Assembly: GCA_021824175.1 (NCBI GenBank)
Contig: JAKALP010000010.1
Location: 124,001-188,000, forward strand
DNA: 64,000 bases
Direction of reading: 5' to 3'
Origin: Deltaproteobacteria bacterium
GTDB taxonomy: Bacteria > Desulfobacterota > Desulfobacteria > Desulfobacterales > Desulfosarcinaceae
The notes beneath the pieces were generated by a model, which worked only from the letters and a program-made list of their open reading frames with translations, searched no databases and was not told the origin of the DNA. This document shows positions 27,756-35,604 of the stretch, one piece after another; the first letter of the stretch is position 1, and every line of letters begins with the position of its first letter. A program made the translations under genes and the position numbers.

Positions 27756-28808
27756 TCAGTGCGTCGCCAAGTAATTGACCAGCCAGGTCATGGCTGGCCG
27801 CAGCTGCCCATTGCGAATCAGCCCGCTGTTGGCTACCCAGGTCTGGCCGTAGATGTAGCCCCACAAAGTAATGCCGTGAACTTGCGGATCTTCGTAAAAC
27901 AAGGGGAACTGTTGGGACATGATCTGGCGTTGCTGATTGTCATCGGCGATATTGACGTCATACTCCGAGATGTAGATCGGCACGCCGATACCTTTGATCT
28001 TCTTGAAATTGGTTTGCAGCTCGGTGAAGGCTTGGCTCTCCAGACCATGGGCCTGACAGCCGACGCCGTCCAGCAGACCGCGAGCCTTGACCTTGTTGGC
28101 AATGGCGATGTATTTGTCCGTATCCCAGCGAAATTCATTGTAGTCGTTTAAGAGGAGGGTGGAGTTGGGGCAATACTGGCGGGCTTTTTCAAAAGCCCAG
28201 ATCACCCAGTCATGTCCGGTGGAACCCGTGCCGCCGATGGCCGTGTACCAACTGGGCCGATTATGATCCGGCTCATTGACCACATCGATCAGGTCCGTAT
28301 CCGGATAGCGCTCGCAATAGAGCCGAATCCACTCTTCCACTTCTGCTTTCTGCTCGCTGGCGGAGAGATTATTCATCCAGCTGGGATACTGGGCGCCCCA
28401 GACAAAAGCGTGCTGCTTGTAGGGTATGCCATGCTGCTTGGCATAGTTGTAGGCGCGATCAATGCCCGACCAGTTCATCACATCACGGGTCGCCTCAACG
28501 GAGCCCCATTTGCCTTCATTTTCACAAGTAATCTGATCCCAGTATTTGGAAAAGTCCGAGGGAATCTGCCCCTTTTGGGTGATGTTGCCCACAAACTTGC
28601 CGGCACTGCCGGATGACGAAGACGAGGAAGAGGACGAGGAGGATGTTGTGGAGGAAGAAGAACTGCTCGAACTGCCGCCGTTGCATCCGCCCGAACTGCT
28701 TGAAGATGAACTGCTTGAAGATGAGCTGGAGCCGCCGTCACAGCCGAAAGCGATCAAACCTAAACCAAGAAAGATAATTGCTGCTGAAATAAAAAGCCTC
28801 TTTTTCAT
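27756..28808 (-). CDS. GH10 endo-beta-1,4-xylanase lipoprotein with polySer linker
   Basis: This is a predicted endoxylanase. The lipobox IAFGC and the start of the linker are almost the same as in the GH62 protein, pointing to a shared secretion cassette. Ser-rich tracts with internal Cys run to about residue 65. The GH10 domain shows [22 protein letters not shown], the acid/base Glu in DVVNEPD and the nucleophile Glu in PIYISEYDV. At about 285 residues it is a compact single-domain GH10. A strong AAAGGAGG precedes the ATG, and 20 bases separate it from GH62. Confidence 0.92.
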   Translation of the reverse strand: MKKRLFISAAIIFLGLGLIAFGCDGGSSSSSSSSSSSSSGGCNGGSSSSSSSSTTSSSSSSSSSSSGSAGKFVGNITQKGQIPSDFSKYWDQITCENEGKWGSVEATRDVMNWSGIDRAYNYAKQHGIPYKQHAFVWGAQYPSWMNNLSASEQKAEVEEWIRLYCERYPDTDLIDVVNEPDHNRPSWYTAIGGTGSTGHDWVIWAFEKARQYCPNSTLLLNDYNEFRWDTDKYIAIANKVKARGLLDGVGCQAHGLESQAFTELQTNFKKIKGIGVPIYISEYDVNIADDNQQRQIMSQQFPLFYEDPQVHGITLWGYIYGQTWVANSGLIRNGQLRPAMTWLVNYLATH

Positions 28809-28883
28809 CGAAAGCCTCCTTTGAAGTAAGCAAATCAAAATATAGACGATGCCTGATCCCTATCCAGAAGCCAATGAGCCGCG

Positions 28884-30572
28884 TCATTCACTGACTCTAA
28901 AATAATCAAAGTCAACATAGCCGCCAATGGATTGGGTGCCGTAATTAAACAAGGCAAACCGATACCCCATGAAGTGGGGCATGGTGTAACTCATCTGCAA
29001 CGTGTTGCCGATGGATTGCCAGTTCGAGCCATCCAGGCTGTAGTAAAATGTCGCGTCATCCGCCTGGTTCTGGAAATTCATTTTAATTCTTAAATAGACG
29101 CGGTCCTGGTTGATAGTGACTTTGGCCACCTGTTGGGCGGAGCCTGAACCGGCATTGACCATGACGATGGATTTCGTGGACCCGGATTTGGTCACCCCCA
29201 CGAAACCAAAGTTCTTCTGCAATGCGCCGAGCCCGGCAAAATCGCCAGCCTTCAGGCCGCCGGTTTCCATGGCAATGGTGGCGGTGCAGGTCGGGCCGAA
29301 AGTCCTTTGGGTGAGCGTGTTGCGGGTATTGACGAAACTGCTGTCCACGCGGGTGTTGGTCAGCCGGAAATAGCCGGAGCGACTGGTCAGGGACCACCCC
29401 GCGGCATCAGGGTTGTGATTCCACTGCCACGCACGGTCCAGAGTGGAAGCGCTGAACTCATCGGAACGCACGATGCCGCTTATGCCTTTATCTGCCACCG
29501 TAAAGTCGAGGTTTTGCGGAGCAGTCCCATTCGTGCCGAGCACCGGCCAATTGTTCTGCCAGATCATCGGTACGAGATAAGGAATACGCCCCACCGAACC
29601 ATTATCCTTAAATAGGAAAGCATACCATTTACCGGATGGCGTATCGATAAAGCCGCCTTGGGCGACGCCCTGGTTCTGAAGCACGACCTTTCCCTCGTAA
29701 CTGCCCGTGAGACTGGTCGAGCGGTAGGCCAATTGGGTGCGCATGCCCCCGGAAGGCCAGCAGATCAGCGAAACATAATACCAGCCATTAATTTTTTGCA
29801 TGTGCGCGCCTTCGGACGCCACGTTGAAACGAGTTCCCGCAATGGCCGAGGAATTATAGATGAGGGTCTGGTTCAGACCGCCCGATTTAATCGCGGAAGC
29901 ATCGGCGGTCAGTTCAATGATCTTGATGTCGTCGATGCCGTAGATCAGAAATGCACGTCCGTTTTCGAAAAAAAGCGATGCGTCGTGATAGACCGCATTC
30001 AAGATCGAGGTTGTCCAAGATCCACTCTCAATATTGCTGGTCTTGAAGACATAGGTTTTGTTGGTGGTGTAGGAAAAGGTGCTGACGTAATAGGTTCCGT
30101 TGACATAACAGATGCTGCTGGCCCAGGAGCCGTCGCCGTAAGCATCCTGACCGTTGGCCAGATTCATCGCATCACCGCCGGCCAGGGACTGATACGCATA
30201 GTTCACGATCTCCCAGTTTTTCAGATCCGTGGATTTCATAATCGGCACGCCCGGATTCATATGCATCGTGGTGCTGCTCATATAGTAGGTGTTGCCCACT
30301 CGAATAACGGAAGGGTCGGGCACATCCGCCCAAATGACGGGGTTGGTGGCGGTAACGGTGCCCCCGGAGGACGATGAGCTGCTTGAGCTTGAAGAGCCGC
30401 TTGAACTGGAGGAGCTGCTTGAGCCGGTGCCGTCACAACCGCCGGTACTGCTGGACGATGAACCGGAGCTGCCGCCGTCGCAGCCCATTGCGGTAAAAAT
30501 AAGCAATAGGGTTAATAGAAAAGAGAGGCCCGTTTTCTTTGCTGCCGCGTTAAATAAAAACTTGGGATTCAT
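28884..30572 (-). CDS. GH43 beta-xylosidase/arabinofuranosidase lipoprotein with C-terminal beta-sandwich
   Basis: A lipobox (TAMGC) and a Cys/Ser-rich linker (about residues 31-70) precede a five-bladed GH43 domain. The expected acidic triad is ADVPDPSVI (base Asp), YHDASLF (Asp) and VASEGAHM (acid Glu). Residues about 370-560 form a concanavalin-like C-terminal domain of the GH43_C2 kind, which often shapes the active site of xylosidases. Xylosidase versus arabinofuranosidase activity cannot be told from sequence. AAGGAAAG precedes the ATG. It is 75 bases upstream of GH10. Confidence 0.88.
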   Translation of the reverse strand: MNPKFLFNAAAKKTGLSFLLTLLLIFTAMGCDGGSSGSSSSSTGGCDGTGSSSSSSSSGSSSSSSSSSSGGTVTATNPVIWADVPDPSVIRVGNTYYMSSTTMHMNPGVPIMKSTDLKNWEIVNYAYQSLAGGDAMNLANGQDAYGDGSWASSICYVNGTYYVSTFSYTTNKTYVFKTSNIESGSWTTSILNAVYHDASLFFENGRAFLIYGIDDIKIIELTADASAIKSGGLNQTLIYNSSAIAGTRFNVASEGAHMQKINGWYYVSLICWPSGGMRTQLAYRSTSLTGSYEGKVVLQNQGVAQGGFIDTPSGKWYAFLFKDNGSVGRIPYLVPMIWQNNWPVLGTNGTAPQNLDFTVADKGISGIVRSDEFSASTLDRAWQWNHNPDAAGWSLTSRSGYFRLTNTRVDSSFVNTRNTLTQRTFGPTCTATIAMETGGLKAGDFAGLGALQKNFGFVGVTKSGSTKSIVMVNAGSGSAQQVAKVTINQDRVYLRIKMNFQNQADDATFYYSLDGSNWQSIGNTLQMSYTMPHFMGYRFALFNYGTQSIGGYVDFDYFRVSE

Positions 30573-30587
30573 AGTGGCTTTCCTTAA

Positions 30588-31967
30588 TTAGTTGCCACAG
30601 CCGCTCGTACTGCTCGAAGAAGAACTGGAACTGCTGGAACTATTGCCGTTACATCCCCCAGAGGGCGATGGTGTTGGAGTCGGAGCAGGCGTCGGTGTAG
30701 GCGTAGGACCAGGATTGCCGCCGATGCCGCCGATAAAGGTGGTTACGCTCTGCGCCGGCAATGAAGCCGTGAATTGGCCTCCAGACACATTAAGATTGGA
30801 TCTGGCGGCAATATTATCACTTGCGGAGGTCACAAAAGGCGCAACGCTGGTCACGCTGCCATTTTGAATGGCAAAGCTTTGATTCACGGCCGAATTGCCG
30901 CTGTTAATGGCGACAATCACTGCTTTTCCATCCCCTTTGTAGGCGGATACATAGATATTGGTTGTCGGATTAGAGGTCGCATTGACGCGATAATATCCAT
31001 TGCGAACAAATTTCGCGAATTGGCCAAGGACATATCCCCGTTTCTGAACTTGTCCGGATTTGTTGTACAACCCATTGGCATCGCTGATGATCCACCACCA
31101 TACATAGGCATTGAAATTGGCGGTGGTCATGCAATCATGAATCTCTTTGGCGGTCGTTAAACACGCGGTTAAGGATTGATCGTTTATTAGATGTTCCGTC
31201 ATCCATAACTCTTTGCCTTTGCTCTTTGCCAAAGGGTAGTCGGCCAAGCCGCCCCCATAAAGGTGCCCGCCGATAATCGAGACCAAAGAAGCGGCGGTTG
31301 AATCATTCAGCGTGGGGTCCGACATGGCATGATTGAAATTCAGGGATTCAGGCATCATTAACCGGGTGCTGCTCGAAATCACCGAACCATTGCTTTTGAT
31401 GAAAGCGCGGAATTGTTCGGCGGTCCAGGTGCAGCCTTCGTAATCCGGATCCCAATCCGGTTCATTTTGAATGGAAATGGCGTGGAGCGGAACGCCGTTA
31501 TTTTTAAAATAATCGGCGAACGCTTTTAGGTACTGGGCATATTCCGCATAATAAGAGGTGCTTAGTGATCCTCCCACGGTGTTCTTATTGGTCTTCATGT
31601 AGGCGGGTGGGGTCCACGGCGTGGCAAAAACAATGGCGCCTCTTGCAACGGCCTTCTTGGCATTGGAAAGTTCATCCGCCCAGGCCGAGTAGTTGCCGCT
31701 TTTCCAATTGTCATTCGGGGCAATCCGGCATCTGTTGATGCTCAGGCCCTGTGCTTTATAGATGGTGTCCATGTACTGATCGCTTAAGGCGCCGCACCAC
31801 ACACTGGCCGCTCCAAAACCTCTGATTACCTGGTTGGTCTGGTCTAAGACAATGTAGGCAACTCCCGCCGCCGCATTTACCGTCAATATGGGGCCAAGCA
31901 CGAGCAACGGCGTAATGATTAAAAACAGGGTAAACGGCAGTATCCTCTTAATCTTTTTCAACATCAT
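30588..31967 (-). CDS. GH30 xylanase with C-terminal Pro/Thr and polySer tail
   Basis: This is a secreted GH30 enzyme with a signal peptide (to about residue 33) and a (beta/alpha)8 domain with acid/base Glu in ISIQNEPDWDP and nucleophile Glu in LWMTEHL, plus the side beta-domain. It resembles subfamily 8 glucuronoxylanases. The loop after VWWWI reads ISDANGL where the glucuronate-binding Arg usually lies, so it may not need glucuronic acid branches. Unlike its neighbours it has no lipobox. Its serine tract is C-terminal, after a Pro-Thr linker, and ends in SGCGN. It is the first gene of the tightly spaced group of four. Confidence 0.85.
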   Translation of the reverse strand: MMLKKIKRILPFTLFLIITPLLVLGPILTVNAAAGVAYIVLDQTNQVIRGFGAASVWCGALSDQYMDTIYKAQGLSINRCRIAPNDNWKSGNYSAWADELSNAKKAVARGAIVFATPWTPPAYMKTNKNTVGGSLSTSYYAEYAQYLKAFADYFKNNGVPLHAISIQNEPDWDPDYEGCTWTAEQFRAFIKSNGSVISSSTRLMMPESLNFNHAMSDPTLNDSTAASLVSIIGGHLYGGGLADYPLAKSKGKELWMTEHLINDQSLTACLTTAKEIHDCMTTANFNAYVWWWIISDANGLYNKSGQVQKRGYVLGQFAKFVRNGYYRVNATSNPTTNIYVSAYKGDGKAVIVAINSGNSAVNQSFAIQNGSVTSVAPFVTSASDNIAARSNLNVSGGQFTASLPAQSVTTFIGGIGGNPGPTPTPTPAPTPTPSPSGGCNGNSSSSSSSSSSSTSGCGN

Positions 31968-32505
31968 CTTCTCTCCTGATAATTAGGGTTGTGGAGCGCG
32001 CACCGTTATGATTGTTTTCAGATGTCTTTGAAAGGCACTGAAAAGCCGGACGATTGGCCCGTGTCGCAAAAATGCGGATGGGGCGATTTCATCCAATGAA
32101 AGCGTCCAATGGGGGGCGTTTTCAGTGAAGGGGGATGTGCTTGCTGGCACCTGACTGGGGGGTCAACCCGATTTAGGTGCAAGCGGTGTGCCATGGGCGC
32201 GCGGTTTAAGTCGCCCCAAATTATTGGAAATTTTATGCGTGGGGGACGCTTTGGATGGGACATGTCCCAGGGCGTGGCGTCTCATAGTGGGCGTGTCGCA
32301 CTTTCAGCCCACAAAAAGCCGATTTTTCCCTCTTATGCCGTTGTTACGCGGTGTTTAATTAGAGACCCGATCCGATGGGTCGCGGATCGGGTCTTTTCAT
32401 GCAAAGTAGCTGCTTCGAAAATTAGATCGAAGCGTTCCCGTCTTTTCCAGGCGTTGGTTGCTCCGCCAAGCCGGCGGGAGGCCTGGCCGCCTGGACGGTA
32501 GCCCT
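31968..32505. other. Gene-free region upstream of the GH30 group
   Basis: This 538-base region lies between the esterase gene and the four-gene xylan group, all leftward. It must hold the leftward promoter, but no confident sigma70 match was found. Its clearest feature is a rightward-facing terminator at 32363-32394. Open frames within it do not look coding. Confidence 0.45.
32363..32394 (+). terminator. Rightward rho-independent terminator with no obvious gene
   Basis: AGACCCGATCCG pairs perfectly with CGGATCGGGTCT (12 bp, 8-base loop) and is followed by TTTT on the plus strand. All neighbouring genes are leftward. The transcript it ends is unknown, possibly a small RNA. Confidence 0.6.
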
Positions 32506-33231
32506 TTACTTTAAGTTGCGGTTCATCCAGGAGACCACGCTCGCGCTCAGGGCAGGGTGGTTCGTGCCCAGGGAGGACCAGGACATATGATCGGCCGTTG
32601 GGAAAAGTTGATAGTCTTTGGTGATGCCGAAAGGCAGCAGATTGAATTCATTCAGAGTCATGACACCGGTGGCCAGGGTGTCCAACCCGCCGGCCTGGAT
32701 CAGGGTAGCGGCCCGGACACCGGAAAGGCTGAGGAACTCCTCTTGCCAGGGGGCCATGCCGATGGTGGACTTCAGCTGGGAGCCCAGGTTACTCGAAGCC
32801 CACAAAGCGCCGCCGCCGCCTTTGGAGTGGCCGCAAACCTGTAATTTGCTGGTATTGATCTTGCCGCGCAGCGTGCCGCTGGTGTTCAAGCTTTTCAGCT
32901 TGGCGATACCCGATTGGTGGGCGGCACGCCAGCCGCTGACCATGCCCAGGAGATTGGTCGGGGTCATGGCCAGCACCACGTAACCGTTGGACGCCACGTC
33001 ACGGGCCAGCCATTCCACTTCGGAATAGGTGCCCATAAAACCACTCATCATGGTAGTGGCGGGTATTGCGCCGGAGATAGTGCACGGGTAGTATAATTTG
33101 GCACCGGCGGTGTTGCTAACCGTGGTGGTGGCGGTGCACACCGAGCTTGATCCGCTATCACAGCCATAACCGATCAGGGCCACCAAGGAGAGTACTAATA
33201 TGATCAACGTGCTTTTGTTGAGTTTCCGCAT
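32506..33231 (-). CDS. PETase/cutinase-like alpha/beta-hydrolase lipoprotein
   Basis: Lipobox (IGYGC) predicts lipid anchoring. The fold and motif order follow the polyester hydrolase/cutinase family: oxyanion segment GFMGTYSEVEWLA, nucleophile GHSKGGGG, the APW segment that matches the TPW of PET hydrolases, catalytic Asp in GGLDTLA and catalytic His in ADHMSW. The residue after the nucleophile is Lys where known PET hydrolases have Met. In this context it may instead be an esterase acting on acetyl or hydroxycinnamoyl groups of xylan. GGGAGG precedes the chosen ATG, five codons inside the longest frame. Confidence 0.78.
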   Translation of the reverse strand: MRKLNKSTLIILVLSLVALIGYGCDSGSSSVCTATTTVSNTAGAKLYYPCTISGAIPATTMMSGFMGTYSEVEWLARDVASNGYVVLAMTPTNLLGMVSGWRAAHQSGIAKLKSLNTSGTLRGKINTSKLQVCGHSKGGGGALWASSNLGSQLKSTIGMAPWQEEFLSLSGVRAATLIQAGGLDTLATGVMTLNEFNLLPFGITKDYQLFPTADHMSWSSLGTNHPALSASVVSWMNRNLK

Positions 33232-34459
33232 TTTAAAGCCTCCCATGAATTAATGATGTTTTCTTCTAACGCTACTTGAGTTTTTACTTCCCGTCTTGAG
33301 TTGATTTACCTGTTTTGCGTGAGTCGTTGCCTTGTGGTCACCTCCTTTTTTCCGCCTGTCAGGGCGCTCTGTTGTCTCGACGTTGGGTGAATAAGGGGGC
33401 GTCGAGTTCACATTCATTGGGTCTTTAAGAGTCAAAACAAACATAGCGGCATCCTCCCGAACTGCTGGAACCGCTGGTGTCGCCGCCGCGGTCGGGCATG
33501 CTTTTGAAGAAGAGCCAGGCCAAGCAGACTCAGACCGTGTTCGCTCGTCATGAGGCAAGCGCAACATCGGGGCGCGTATTCCTGCGGCAGTGAGCGGATC
33601 TCTCCCGTGAGATCGCGTTAAACGGGCTTATAAACGTTGGGGGGGGGGGCGAAAATCAGGCATTAAGAACTTAGTAGGATTTTTTATTCCGTGAGGCTTC
33701 TCCGATTTAAGGTTTTGATAATGTTCAACTAACGCCATAGGGCGTCGAATCTAAATTCACGCAACGGGTCGGCCAAGAGGCTTGCGACGACTTAGCCGAC
33801 CCGGTCCTCACTTGGGAGGGAGAAAAGATAGTGCCATTATCTGCTCTTCAGGAAGAGCTTCTCACGGTTTTAACGACGATGGTTTTCTGCCTCATTGTTC
33901 CCATGGGTACAATTTCGCCAATGGCCTCTCCAACCAGGCAGATTTTCGTTGCCGTACAAACGGCAATAGTTTTTAGTTTGCAACAAAAGTGCCATTTTTT
34001 TTATTAGGAACAACTTTGTGAAATGTTGAATAAAAAAGAAATTCAGGAAGGAAGCAAGAACCGAGACATGTCTCAGATGGGGACGCGACAATATGCGACA
34101 TATATCACAAATTGAACTGCTTGATCTTGCAAGATCCTTTCAATTTTAAACGGTGGATCATGTTCAATCTTCAATCCCATATCCTTCGAATTTGCCCTGA
34201 ATTGGGCAAAGCAGAACCCTTTCGATTGGGTAAACAAGGTTATACTCACGCCATCTAAACCGACTCCAAAAACCGCCATCACAAATAGTTGCAACATAAA
34301 TTCAATTGGTTATATAGACATGCCACCCTGTGGCATGCGCGTTGCTTCCATGGGGTATTCGGGCGAAGTACCAAATATGCAAGGGAATGGAACTGTGATG
34401 TTGTGCTGTCGTGGAGTGGAATCGGTCCCGGGGTATGAACAAGCGCCGCCGTGCAAAAT
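33232..34459. other. 1.2-kb region without a convincing gene
   Basis: Several short open frames exist on both strands but none looks coding. The region holds a remnant of a Ser/Gly-rich linker (33449-33487), an 11-G tract (33639-33649), a short terminator-like hairpin TTGCCG-TACAAA-CGGCAA at 33949-33966 followed by TAGTTTTT, and a GGGTCGGC/GCCGACCC inverted repeat near 33767-33803. It looks like a decayed junction between the xylan cluster and the protease pair. Confidence 0.5.
33639..33649. repeat. 11-base poly-G tract
   Basis: A run of eleven G residues lies in non-coding DNA. A second run of the same length occurs at 37874-37884, on the other side of the protease gene pair. Confidence 0.8.
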
Positions 34460-35600
34460 ATGGCTGATATCAAATCGATTGCCTTCGGATTTCAAGCCAA
34501 ACCTGCTGTTTAAAGATGCTGATGGCGATCGGGTGATCGAGTACCGGATCTCTGATCTGGCCAAATACCTGCTCAATCCCAAATCCTTCGAAGTAATGAA
34601 TCGTCTGGTGGGGTGTAAAATCTGCTTCAAGGATTCCTCTTTTTCGAAAATAGAAAATAAAATCAATACGTTTCTAAAAAGCGTGTTCAAAATAGATTTA
34701 GCCGACCGCAAGGCCGATCCTCAGACCGAAACCCTGATTTCAGATCAGCCCGACCCGCTGCCGGAGATGACAGAGCCTGCCTTGCAGTTCCATGTCGAAC
34801 AAATCCAGGCGCTCTTGACGCCGTATGACCCGATCCGCGCGAGAATTTCAGAGCTCGACCTCACCAAAGTAATTGCTGTGGCGGGGGTCTGCGACGATCC
34901 TGAAGGCCGTCGCACGCTGCTGGACATCAAGGGATCCATTGCCCAAAAAATCGATTACGTTTTAACCCATATCCAAAAAGAGATCGCCGTCACCGTCAAA
35001 AAAGCCCACCTGGATAAGGGGCTGTTTGAAATGAGGGGGTTCGATCTTAAATCCTTTGACCCTGAAAACGCCTCCCGCCTGGTCATCGTCACCCAAAACA
35101 GCCGCTATGAGGCCTATGTGCTCACGCCGGGCGGGGAGGTGGCGTTCCATGTCGAAGATGCCGTGCTCGTCAAATATCTGCATTTCTTCCAGGCATCGCT
35201 AAAGACCAACGCGCAACTCAGAGCGCTATTACACCAGTGCATGATGGGCCATATTCAGCCCTTGAAACTGTTCTTCACCAAAGAACTTGCAATCAACTAC
35301 TTCAAGACCGATCTTCCCAAACTCTACAAGGAAGTGTTTGAAACCAACTTAATCCCCCTGGATGCGAAAAATACCATTGTCCAGGCCTTGAACCAGAAGC
35401 AGAGAGGCATTGCCCTTAAATATTTGCCTGATGCCGAGCAGGGCCGGCCCCGGCCGATCACCAGCATATTTGTGATGCATGACGTTGAAGCGCTGGCTGC
35501 CGTCAAAACAGCGCTGCCGCAGGTGTACACCCAGCTCAACAAGAAGATCGGCGTTTTGGAAAATGAGAAGTATTATCTGATGGATTCAATGGAAGTGTAG
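34460..35600 (+). CDS. Uncharacterised protein paired with LonB, apparent frameshift near its start
   Basis: I do not recognise a family. About 380 residues, soluble and charged, with no signal peptide or membrane segment; helical stretches dominate. The gene ends 4 bases before the LonB start, so the two are surely co-transcribed. The main frame is open from 34320, but its first 60 codons do not look coding. A second frame starting at ATG 34460 (MADIKSIAFGFQAKPAV) flows naturally into the main frame (KDADGDRVIEYRISDL) if one T is removed near 34508-34511. This implies a real frameshift or a sequence error. It may be an adaptor, substrate or regulator of the protease. Confidence 0.65.
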
Positions 35601-35604
35601 ACCT

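Noticed and set aside
27428-27778. Glu/Leu-rich rightward frames opposite the polySer linkers (also at 28546 and 30289)
   Set aside because: They are the complement of serine codon repeats; low-complexity artefacts.
32109-32501. Rightward 130-codon frame before the esterase gene
   Set aside because: It runs through a terminator hairpin and its composition is not protein-like.
33250-33567. Leftward 105-codon frame upstream of the esterase gene
   Set aside because: Arg/Pro-rich, no motif, and the serine-linker relic lies in a different frame.
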